This document shows, piece after piece, positions 1 to 5,444 of a stretch of DNA of 5,533 nt (its first letter is position 1; every line of letters begins with the position of its first letter). A program made the translations under genes and the position numbers. The stretch spans positions 644-6,176 of the forward strand of contig DHXK01000141.1 of NCBI GenBank assembly GCA_002413665.1, written 5' to 3'. Origin of the DNA: Legionellales bacterium UBA5158 (GTDB lineage: Bacteria; Pseudomonadota; Gammaproteobacteria; DSM-16500). The notes below the pieces were generated by a model. It searched no databases, was not told the DNA's origin, and saw nothing but the letters and a program-made list of their open reading frames with translations.

Positions 1-168
1 TTGAGACATTTTTTATTTACTTGGCTTAAAAAGCAGGGAATAGATGATGCATTAATACAACCTTATTCTGGTCATGAAAACCGGCAATCCCTTGAAATAT
101 ATTCAAAATTATCAATTGGTGATGCGCAGGAAGAGTATGAGAATATTATTGGGAAGTTTCCGATTTAA
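1..168 (+). CDS. Tyrosine recombinase/integrase, C-terminal fragment (cut by window edge)
   Basis: The reading frame is open from base 1 to TAA at 166-168 and encodes 55 residues; the true start lies to the left of the window. The fragment carries the end of a phage-integrase-type catalytic domain. LRH at residues 1-3 is the end of the HxLR box (catalytic Arg2), PYSGH at 21-25 matches the conserved LGH box (His25), and LEIYSKL at 31-37 supplies the nucleophile Tyr34. Such enzymes cut and rejoin DNA through a 3'-phosphotyrosine link and typically integrate, excise or resolve mobile DNA. It differs from the second recombinase in this window, which has GRW in place of the GH box. Similar integrases occur beside IS91-like and plasmid elements, but that association is from memory and no partner is seen here. 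Family assignment is firm; target and element are unknown. Confidence 0.85.
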   Translation: MRHFLFTWLKKQGIDDALIQPYSGHENRQSLEIYSKLSIGDAQEEYENIIGKFPI

Positions 169-171
169 CTG

Positions 172-318
172 ATGATGCGATTAAAGATCAAGCAAGTGAG
201 TCGCTATCCCGTGGACCGTAACACTCCGCCTTGTAGTATCTTAAGCAAACCAACACAAGGACAGCTCGTTAGTTTTAAAGGAAAAGTGGTAAATAAGCGT
301 TTTAATGACACCTGTTGA
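172..318 (+). other. Small unrecognised ORF in the integrase-MFS gap
   Basis: A 48-codon frame opens with two tandem ATG codons (172 and 175) three bases after the integrase stop and ends at TGA 316-318. The product is basic and I do not recognise it; it contains the stretch PVDRNTPPCSILSK and ends FKGKVVNKRFNDTC. The only purine-rich tract upstream (GGGAAG, 151-156) is about 15 bases from the ATG, too far for a good ribosome binding site, so translation would rely on coupling to the integrase. It may be a chance frame, a small gene or the remnant of a larger gene. The rest of 169-348 shows no RNA gene and no clear terminator for either flanking gene. Confidence 0.2.
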
Positions 319-348
319 AGATAATAAATAATTTAGCCCGCATTAATC

Positions 349-1527
349 TCATTTAATTTTTCTCATCACTACCCACAATAATGGCACAGCTAATAATTGA
401 ATGAGAATTGAAAAAATAACTAATGAAAAGATTGAAAAGTCATAAAGTACACCCATCAGAAAACTACCTAAAAACCAACAGATACCATACCCAGTATTAA
501 AAATTCCATAAGCAGAACCACGTTTTTTCATCGGGACCATATTAGCCACAATTGCACGCATTAATGACTCATGCGCGCCTACGCCTATACTCCATAAAGC
601 GACGCCAAAAAATGCTGTCGTAGCATTTCCTAAAAATACTAAAGGAGCAAATAGACACGAAACAAGCGTTGCCATAATCAAAATCACAAAACCTTTTCTA
701 TCATACAAATGACCGAAAAGAGGCGCTGATAATGAATTCAGACCCATTGCAATGGCATACGATATGGGAATCCAGATAGGCGATAACATGGCGGTTTTTT
801 GGAAATGATACGCAATCAAAGGAAAGTCTGCATACCCCGCAGCAATTAACGACGCACCCACTAAATAAAGCCAAAATGTGGAATTCATTCCGTTAGCTTC
901 TAAGTTATCCTGGTGCACTTCTAATGCTTGTGGTTGCGGATATAGCCATCGCGCAAATATTAATATCGTTAAAGCAATTAATGCGGGAACAAGAAGTATT
1001 GCAAAACTTTCTTTATAACTACCCTTAAAATACAGCACACAAGCAACACACATGGGACCTAGCATCGCACCGACTTGATCTATTGCTTCATGTAGTCCAA
1101 AGACCCATCCCATCCCCATTTTTTGTCCTGCATGAGATAACATGGCATCACGTGGCGGTACGCGAATTGCTCTTCCAGTTCGCTCAAGAACGATTAAAAT
1201 CGCAGCAATCCACCAATGTCCGGCTAATGCTAATAATGGAACTGCCAGCAAATTACAGACATAACCTATTATCGTGATAGTCCAATACTTACCTGTGCGA
1301 TCGGCTAGATACCCTGAAACAATGCGCAGCGCATATCCAACAAATTCACCGAAGCCAGCTACGAATCCGACAACTGCAGCGTTTGCACCTAATATTGCTA
1401 AATAGGGTCCGGTAATGCTGCGCGCACCTTCATAAGTCATATCTGCAAATAGACTTACCACACTTAATAAAATAACAAACTTAAGTGCTGTCTTTTTAGA
1501 AATATCATGTGGATTCAATGGCGGCAT
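349..1527 (-). CDS. Major facilitator superfamily (MFS) transporter
   Basis: The 392-residue inner-membrane protein has the size and hydrophobic pattern of a 12-helix MFS permease. The conserved cytoplasmic loop between helices 2 and 3 is visible as GYLADRTGK (residues 72-80), and its pseudo-symmetric copy in the second half is GHLYDRKG (272-279). The first helix ends in DMTYEGARSITGPYL (29-43), and LERTGRAIRVPPRDAML (114-130) follows helix 4. A hydrophilic stretch at about 195-215 separates the two six-helix halves. MFS proteins move small molecules, often with proton exchange; the substrate cannot be read from the sequence, and efflux is only a guess. ATG 1527-1525 is preceded by a weak GGAT motif. 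It begins 26 bp after the coiled-coil gene on the same strand, so the two are probably co-transcribed and this could be transposon cargo. No terminator is seen after its TGA stop. Confidence 0.9.
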   Translation of the reverse strand: MPPLNPHDISKKTALKFVILLSVVSLFADMTYEGARSITGPYLAILGANAAVVGFVAGFGEFVGYALRIVSGYLADRTGKYWTITIIGYVCNLLAVPLLALAGHWWIAAILIVLERTGRAIRVPPRDAMLSHAGQKMGMGWVFGLHEAIDQVGAMLGPMCVACVLYFKGSYKESFAILLVPALIALTILIFARWLYPQPQALEVHQDNLEANGMNSTFWLYLVGASLIAAGYADFPLIAYHFQKTAMLSPIWIPISYAIAMGLNSLSAPLFGHLYDRKGFVILIMATLVSCLFAPLVFLGNATTAFFGVALWSIGVGAHESLMRAIVANMVPMKKRGSAYGIFNTGYGICWFLGSFLMGVLYDFSIFSLVIFSILIQLLAVPLLWVVMRKIK

Positions 1528-1553
1528 TGTTGTCTATCCATATTATTGGCTAG

Positions 1554-2618
1554 TTAAGCAGTAATCATTTTTTGCATCTGTTTCAACTGTCCCTCTAGCT
1601 GAGCCTTTTCCTGCGCTAAGATCCATTTCTCATTGCTAAGCAATGTATTTTGACTCTGAGCATGGGTAAGAGCTTCTTTGGCATGTGTTAGTTGTTGAGA
1701 TAATAGCTTCGCTTCTGTCTGGATGTCGATGAGTAGAACAGTCTTATCATTCAATGTTGCTTGCGATTCTTGATATTGGTTTTGCCAATGCTGACTAGCA
1801 TGGTGGTACTCGTTTTTAGCTTTTTCGGTTTTGTCTAATTCTATTGTTAGTTTTTGAAATTGAGATTGCATTTGCACATGATTTTTTTCGAGAGTTGTAT
1901 ATGATTGTTGTAATGTTTGTTGCTGTTGTTGTGCTGTTAATATTTTTTCACACTGCATTGCCAATTGTTCATTCAGAGTTTTAATTTCAGTGTGCAATTG
2001 TTGTTTTTGTTGCTCGTGCTGCTGTTGATCTAATAATCTCTGCTCTCTCGTTGATTCGCGATAATGCTCCAAATTTTCTTGCGTTTGTTTATGCAACCCA
2101 TGTAATTCATCTATCCGATCTTTTTTATCTTGCAGCTGTTGTAGAAGTGAGTCTAGTTTCGAATGCAGTGAAACATTTTCTTTTTGTGCAAATTCGATGG
2201 CTTGTTCGAGAGTTAATTTATCATTGCTTAGTTGATTTTTTTCAACGATCCATTGTTCATACATTTTTTGCCAACGCTGACTGTTAGTTTTATATTTTTC
2301 TACTTCCTGCTTTAAGTCAGAAATAATTTTCTGGTAGTCGTTTTCTATCTTGGCCACTTGTTCTTCTGAATGATTGATTACTCGTTCCCACAATCCTTTC
2401 ATCACAGCAACGAGTTCAGAAGGAATATTTTCTTTAGCAGATATAAGAGATGTCTTTTCTTGATTGGTTTTCCATAGTCTTAAGTGGTTCCCAATCGTCG
2501 TACTACTTCCGGTACCTAAGAGGATGCGCACTTGCTCAACGGTGGGGTTTCTGCCCTGTCCAATTAATTGGGTTGCCGCTTCTGCAACTTCGCTGTAACT
2601 CACACCTGTTCGAGCCAT
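1554..2618 (-). CDS. tnpT: KfrA_N-domain coiled-coil DNA-binding protein, TnpT-like resolution accessory protein
   Basis: This 354-residue protein has two parts. Residues 6-50 (from VSYSEVAEAA to HLRLWK, with TVEQVRILLGTGS inside) match the KfrA-type N-terminal helix-turn-helix domain found in plasmid and transposon DNA-binding proteins. From about residue 85 to the end it is a long heptad-like coiled coil rich in Gln, Lys and Glu, including five Gln at 230-234. A short motif recurs within it: SQRWQKMYE (113-121) and SQHWQNQYQ (275-283). The start ATG at 2618-2616 has a strong Shine-Dalgarno sequence (AAGGAAGG, complement of 2625-2632) six bases away. KfrA itself autoregulates on plasmids. 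In Tn4651-type transposons a similar protein, TnpT, is divergent from the recombinase TnpS and stimulates cointegrate resolution. The divergent recombinase here makes the TnpT reading the better one, but the gene symbol rests on architecture and context, not alignment. Confidence 0.8.
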   Translation of the reverse strand: MARTGVSYSEVAEAATQLIGQGRNPTVEQVRILLGTGSSTTIGNHLRLWKTNQEKTSLISAKENIPSELVAVMKGLWERVINHSEEQVAKIENDYQKIISDLKQEVEKYKTNSQRWQKMYEQWIVEKNQLSNDKLTLEQAIEFAQKENVSLHSKLDSLLQQLQDKKDRIDELHGLHKQTQENLEHYRESTREQRLLDQQQHEQQKQQLHTEIKTLNEQLAMQCEKILTAQQQQQTLQQSYTTLEKNHVQMQSQFQKLTIELDKTEKAKNEYHHASQHWQNQYQESQATLNDKTVLLIDIQTEAKLLSQQLTHAKEALTHAQSQNTLLSNEKWILAQEKAQLEGQLKQMQKMITA

Positions 2619-2655
2619 GAAAGACCTTCCTTGTTATTTCGTATCGTATTACGTT

Positions 2656-2673
2656 ATCCATGATGGCATGGAT
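2656..2673. repeat. Perfect 7-bp inverted repeat, candidate TnpT-like protein binding site/operator
   Basis: The arms ATCCATG (2656-2662) and CATGGAT (2667-2673) are exact reverse complements around the spacer ATGG. The repeat lies 38 bp upstream of the coiled-coil gene's start and 38 bp from the larger palindrome. A dimeric KfrA-type helix-turn-helix protein would be expected to bind such symmetry, either to repress its own gene or to assist recombination. The repeat is certain; its role is inferred. Confidence 0.5.
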
Positions 2674-2711
2674 TTTAACCATAAGCTATCCTTAATTCAT
2701 GCATATAAATC

Positions 2712-2739
2712 ACTATAGATAAGCATATTTATCTATAGT
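2712..2739. repeat. Perfect 11-6-11 inverted repeat, candidate tyrosine-recombinase core crossover site
   Basis: The left arm ACTATAGATAA (2712-2722) and right arm TTATCTATAGT (2729-2739) are exact reverse complements over 11 bases, separated by the 6-base asymmetric spacer GCATAT (2723-2728). Two roughly 11-bp arms around a 6-8 bp spacer is the standard core-site geometry of tyrosine recombinases such as XerC/XerD at dif: one monomer binds each arm and strand exchange occurs at the spacer edges. It lies 59 bp upstream of the recombinase's likely start, between that gene and its divergent partner. The asymmetric spacer would give the site a direction, as resolution requires. An operator for the recombinase gene is an alternative or additional role. 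Confidence 0.65.
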
Positions 2740-2753
2740 TACCTCCAAAAAGT

Positions 2754-2759
2754 TATGAT
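2754..2759 (+). promoter_or_regulatory. Possible -10 element for the recombinase gene
   Basis: TATGAT matches the sigma-70 consensus TATAAT at five of six positions and lies about 40 bp before the likely start codon. At the proper spacing upstream there is no good -35 hexamer; that position falls inside the right arm of the 11-6-11 palindrome. If this is the promoter, recombinase binding at the core site would block it and give autorepression. It is a weak call. Confidence 0.25.
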
Positions 2760-2785
2760 ACAGTTTCGTTATAAGTAGAAAATTC

Positions 2786-2790
2786 AAGGA
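2786..2790 (+). promoter_or_regulatory. Ribosome binding site deciding the recombinase start
   Basis: AAGGA at 2786-2790 is eight bases upstream of the ATG at 2799, a normal spacing. The earlier in-frame ATG at 2790 overlaps the motif's last base and has no Shine-Dalgarno sequence of its own, so 2799 is the better start. Confidence 0.6.
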
Positions 2791-2798
2791 TGCTTATA

Positions 2799-3809
2799 AT
2801 GCTCACGGCCGAGAAAGATTCAAATAAAGAACTCGTAAATACAACAGCGAATATCACCTTACAAAATGAAACTCATGTTATTAACTGGGTAACCAACCCT
2901 TATATTGCAGCTGCCACCAGCCATAATACTCGCAAAGCTTATCGCAGCGATATTCGGCACTACGAACAAGCTGGTGGCAAGTTACCCGCCACATCTGAAG
3001 CAATCGTGATCTATTTACAAACATTCGCTACGCCTTTAAATTCACGCACGTTGAGACGTCGAATCATTGCGCTGAAACACTGGCATACTTACCAAGGTTT
3101 TACCGATCCCACTTTGCATCCACTGGTCAATAAAACCATGACAGGGATTACACGCACTCACGGTAAGCCTAAAGATAAAGACCCTGCTCTTACTCCTGAA
3201 GATTTACAACGCATCGTTGAATCTTTGAGACAAGACACATCGCTTACCGCAGCTCGTGATAATGCGCTTTTACAAATTGGATTTTTTGGCGCGTTACGTC
3301 GCAGCGAGCTAGTCAACATTCATCACGAGCATATTACATGGAGAGAAGAAGGCATTGAGATACTGCTACCCTCTTCTAAAACAGATCAAACTCATGAAGG
3401 TCAATACTGTGCGATACCTTATGGTAATAACTTGCTGTGTCCTGTTACAGCTTTAAAAAATTGGCTTAATCAATCGGGCATAAATGAGGGGGCCATTTTT
3501 CGGCGTATTATTTGTAACGAGATCGCTGGGAGTGCTCCTCTCACACCCTTATCTATTAATCATATCATTCAACGCTGCGCGACTAAGGCGAATCTCACAA
3601 ATGCAAAGCAGCTAAGCCCACATAGTCTACGTCGAGGACTTGCAACAAGTGCTGCGCGTGCTAATACACCTCTTCATGTGATAATGCGCGCTGGCCGCTG
3701 GAAACAAGTTAACACTGTCATGGAATATATCGAGGCCAGTGAGCGCTTCAGTGAAAATGCAGCGGTTAATGTGTTGAAAAAAATTCAGGGAAAAGTAACA
3801 ATAGAATGA
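2799..3809 (+). CDS. tnpS: Tyrosine recombinase, TnpS-like cointegrate resolvase
   Basis: From ATG 2799 the product is 336 residues; from the upstream ATG 2790 it is 339. In the 339-residue numbering, residues about 35-115 form the SAM-like DNA-binding core domain (SHNTRKAYRSDIRHYEQ at 44-60, typical of its first helix). The catalytic domain follows with all expected residues: Arg170 in GALRRSEL, Lys197 in SSKTDQ, His278 and Arg281 in PHSLRRG, Trp304 in AGRW (replacing the second His) and nucleophile Tyr313 in VMEYIE. It is therefore predicted to be active. The enzyme would recombine two copies of the 2712-2739 site, for example to resolve transposition cointegrates, helped by the divergent coiled-coil protein. 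Sampled 60-base rows here run about 42-53% GC, against about 35-38% in its partner gene. A plain phage-type integrase is the alternative; divergence from a KfrA_N protein favours TnpS. Confidence 0.85.
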   Translation: MLTAEKDSNKELVNTTANITLQNETHVINWVTNPYIAAATSHNTRKAYRSDIRHYEQAGGKLPATSEAIVIYLQTFATPLNSRTLRRRIIALKHWHTYQGFTDPTLHPLVNKTMTGITRTHGKPKDKDPALTPEDLQRIVESLRQDTSLTAARDNALLQIGFFGALRRSELVNIHHEHITWREEGIEILLPSSKTDQTHEGQYCAIPYGNNLLCPVTALKNWLNQSGINEGAIFRRIICNEIAGSAPLTPLSINHIIQRCATKANLTNAKQLSPHSLRRGLATSAARANTPLHVIMRAGRWKQVNTVMEYIEASERFSENAAVNVLKKIQGKVTIE

Positions 3810-3872
3810 ACATTTTTTAAGGTTGTATGAGACCCAACAAAAGCCATCAATTTAACTTAAGGATAAGTTGTC

Positions 3873-4448
3873 ATGAAAGGAAAACTTCAGAATTTAAAAA
3901 TAGCAGTTTTACTATGTGATGGTTTTGAAGAAACAGAAATGACAAAGCCTCGCGAAGCATTAATAAAAGCTGGGGCAACTGTTCATCTCATCACATCCAA
4001 AGCAAAGAAAGTGACGGCTTGGCTTAATGGCAAATGGTCAAAGCAATATAAAATTGATGTACCATTAAAAGATGCAAGACCAAGTGACTATGATGCGCTG
4101 TTACTACCGGGCGGAGTTTTAAACCCTGATAAACTTCGTACAGATAAAAAAGCGGTACAATTTGTTGAATCATTTTTAAAAAACCAAAAACCCATTGCTG
4201 CAATTTGTCATGGACCAATTACATTAATTGAAACAGGCAAGTTAAAAGGACGAAAGCTCACTTCTTATCACTCAATAAAAACAGACCTTATAAACGCAGG
4301 TGCAACTTGGCAAAACAAATCCGTAGTGATCGACAAAAATATCATTACAAGCCGCGAACCAAAAGACATCCCTGCATTTAATAAAGCAATTATCACGCAA
4401 TTTTCCAAGCATTCTAAATCTAAAAAAATCATAGGAAAAAACGCATGA
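3873..4448 (+). CDS. DJ-1/PfpI family protein (class I glutamine amidotransferase-like)
   Basis: The 191-residue product covers a whole DJ-1/PfpI domain. The first beta strand and elbow glutamate are in KIAVLLCDGFEETEM (9-23, conserved acid probably Glu22). DYDALLLPGG (72-81) is the central strand, and AAICHGP (109-115) is the nucleophile elbow with Cys112 followed by His113, as in PfpI/YhbO-type members. The C-terminal strands include VVIDKNIITSREPKDIPAF (151-169). Relatives are reported as cysteine-dependent stress proteins, chaperones or glyoxalase/deglycase-like enzymes in the cytoplasm; which applies here cannot be read. AAGGA at 3859-3863 is nine bases before the ATG. It follows the recombinase by 63 bp with no convincing terminator between them. 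Its stop overlaps the next start as ATGA, so it headed an operon with the GST and flavin reductase genes. The basic tail (SKHSKSKKIIGKNA) is unstructured-looking. Confidence 0.9.
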   Translation: MKGKLQNLKIAVLLCDGFEETEMTKPREALIKAGATVHLITSKAKKVTAWLNGKWSKQYKIDVPLKDARPSDYDALLLPGGVLNPDKLRTDKKAVQFVESFLKNQKPIAAICHGPITLIETGKLKGRKLTSYHSIKTDLINAGATWQNKSVVIDKNIITSREPKDIPAFNKAIITQFSKHSKSKKIIGKNA

Positions 4449-4898
4449 TTGATTTTTATTATTGGACTACACCTAATGGTCACAAGATTAGTATTTTTCT
4501 CGAAGAATCAGGATTGCAATATCATGGCTGGTCAAAACCATCATTTTACTCAATAGGCATCTGAAGTAATTCCCTACGCAATAGAGCGTTATGTAAATGA
4601 AACTAATCGTCTATATGCTGTATTAAATCAACAATTAGCTCATAGAGAATTTATAGCGGATCAATATTCAATTGCAGACATGGCATGTTATCCCTGGATT
4701 GTTCCTTATGAAAAACAATAACAAAATTTAAAGGATTTTCCAAACATACAACGTTGGATGCAGACAATGCAAGAACGTCCAGCAGTACAACGTGCTTACG
4801 CACTGATAGAAGAAATTAACCCTGATTCACAAATGAGTGAGGCTGCAAAAAAAATTCTATTTGGACAAAATGCAAAAGTATTGCTAGATAAAAGGTAA
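4445..4898 (+). pseudogene. Glutathione S-transferase (YfcG/YghU type) pseudogene, internally deleted with two in-frame stops
   Basis: The frame from ATG 4445 begins like a Nu-class GST of the YfcG/YghU type: MIDFYYWTTPNGHKISIFLE, continuing to ESGLQY (residue 26), including the TPNGHK glutathione-site motif. It then runs out of frame and stops at TGA 4562-4564. The C-terminal helical domain resumes in another frame at ATG 4524 (MAGQNHHFTQ), continues through IPYAIERYVNETNRLY, SIADMACYPWIVPYEKQ and DFPNIQRWMQTMQERPAVQRAY, and ends at TAA 4896-4898. Compared with my memory of intact relatives, about 80-85 residues are missing at the junction near 4522, covering the rest of the thioredoxin fold. 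The second frame is further cut by TAG 4554-4556 and TAA 4719-4721. Three independent lesions make it dead. Its start overlaps the preceding DJ-1/PfpI stop (ATGA), so it was translationally coupled. Intact members act on glutathione disulfides or small electrophiles. Confidence 0.88.
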
Positions 4899-4900
4899 AT

Positions 4901-5444
4901 ATGAAAACGTACATAAAAAAAGATTTTCCCGTACATAAAATTCGTCGCTTTCTAGAGCCAGGTCCTGTCGTACTCGTAAGTTCTGCGTGGAAAGGGAAAG
5001 ACAACATCATGACGATGGGCTGGTATACAGTTATGGAATTCTCACCTTCTTTAATCGGTTGCGTTATCAGTAATGAAAAATCACAGCTTCAATATGATTA
5101 AAAAAAGTAAAGAATGTGTCATTAACATTCCAACACAAGATATGGCCAGAAAAGTTGTAGGAATCGGAAATTGCACCGGAGCTGAGGTCAATAAATTCAA
5201 TAAATTTAAACTAACAGCAATTCAAGGTTCTAAAGTTGATGCTCCATTGATTCAGGAATGTTATGCTAATTTTGAATGTCAGATAGTCGATGCAAAACTC
5301 GTAAAGGAATATAATTTTTTTATTTTCAAAGTAATTAAAGCCCATGTCGCGAGTTCTCCCAAATATCCACCTACCCTTCATTTTAGAGGCGACGGTGTAT
5401 TTATGCTTTCTGGAAGATCCATCAAATTACCATCAAAAGTTTAA
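4901..5444 (+). pseudogene. Flavin reductase family gene (FMN-binding split barrel), frameshifted
   Basis: Two overlapping frames form one protein. The first (ATG 4901, with AAAGG at 4891-4895 as ribosome binding site) reads DFPVHKIRRFLEPGPVVLVS, then KDNIMTMGWYTVMEFSPSLIGCVIS, and stops at TAA 5099-5101. The second continues as NHSFNMIKKSKECVINIPT, then VVGIGNCTGAEVNKF, APLIQECYANFECQIVD and YPPTLHFRGDGVFMLSGR, ending at TAA 5442-5444. Removing one A from the A5 run at 5076-5080 joins them into a 180-residue protein of normal length, reading CVISNENHSF across the junction. This is the flavin reductase-like, FMN-binding split-barrel family; members bind FMN/FAD and some reduce flavin with NAD(P)H for partner enzymes. 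The function here is unknown. It starts two bases after the GST remnant, the third gene of the former operon. A sequencing error or a recent mutation explains the break equally well; apart from it the gene looks intact. Confidence 0.85.

Larger units (their letters stand above)
2619..2798. promoter_or_regulatory. Divergent intergenic region, candidate resolution site (rst/res) with both promoters
   Basis: These 180 bp separate the starts of the divergent tnpT-like and tnpS-like genes and must hold both promoters. The region is AT-rich and unusually dense in symmetry. It contains CGTATTACG (2645-2653, an odd palindrome), a 7-4-7 palindrome (2656-2673) and an 11-6-11 palindrome (2712-2739). In Tn4651 the recombination site lies between tnpS and tnpT, so by analogy this is the site at which cointegrates would be resolved. 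That function is inference from layout; the repeats are read directly. Confidence 0.6.

Noticed and set aside
1083..1277. 64-codon open frame on the + strand
   Set aside because: It lies antisense within the MFS gene, whose membrane-protein pattern is clear; the translation resembles no family.
2051..2287. 78-codon open frame on the + strand
   Set aside because: It is antisense to the coiled-coil gene and is a by-product of its repetitive Gln/Lys codons.
3810..3872. Terminator between the recombinase and the DJ-1/PfpI gene
   Set aside because: Only a 4-bp GTTG/CAAC pairing is present, with no T-run after it.
4024..4483. Two open frames on the - strand (4024-4218 and 4268-4483)
   Set aside because: Both are antisense to the well-supported DJ-1/PfpI gene and the GST start, with no recognisable product.
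4554..4721. Stop-codon readthrough or recoding in the GST frame (TAG 4554, TAA 4719)
   Set aside because: The stops are different codons at places where relatives appear to have unlike residues, and the gene also carries a large deletion and a frameshift, so decay is simpler.
4816..5010. 64-codon open frame on the - strand
   Set aside because: It overlaps the end of the GST remnant and the start of the flavin reductase, which explain the conserved coding signal.
5073..5081. Programmed frameshifting in the flavin reductase gene
   Set aside because: The A5 run is short, the shift needed is +1 without a recognised slippery site, and the family is not known for it.
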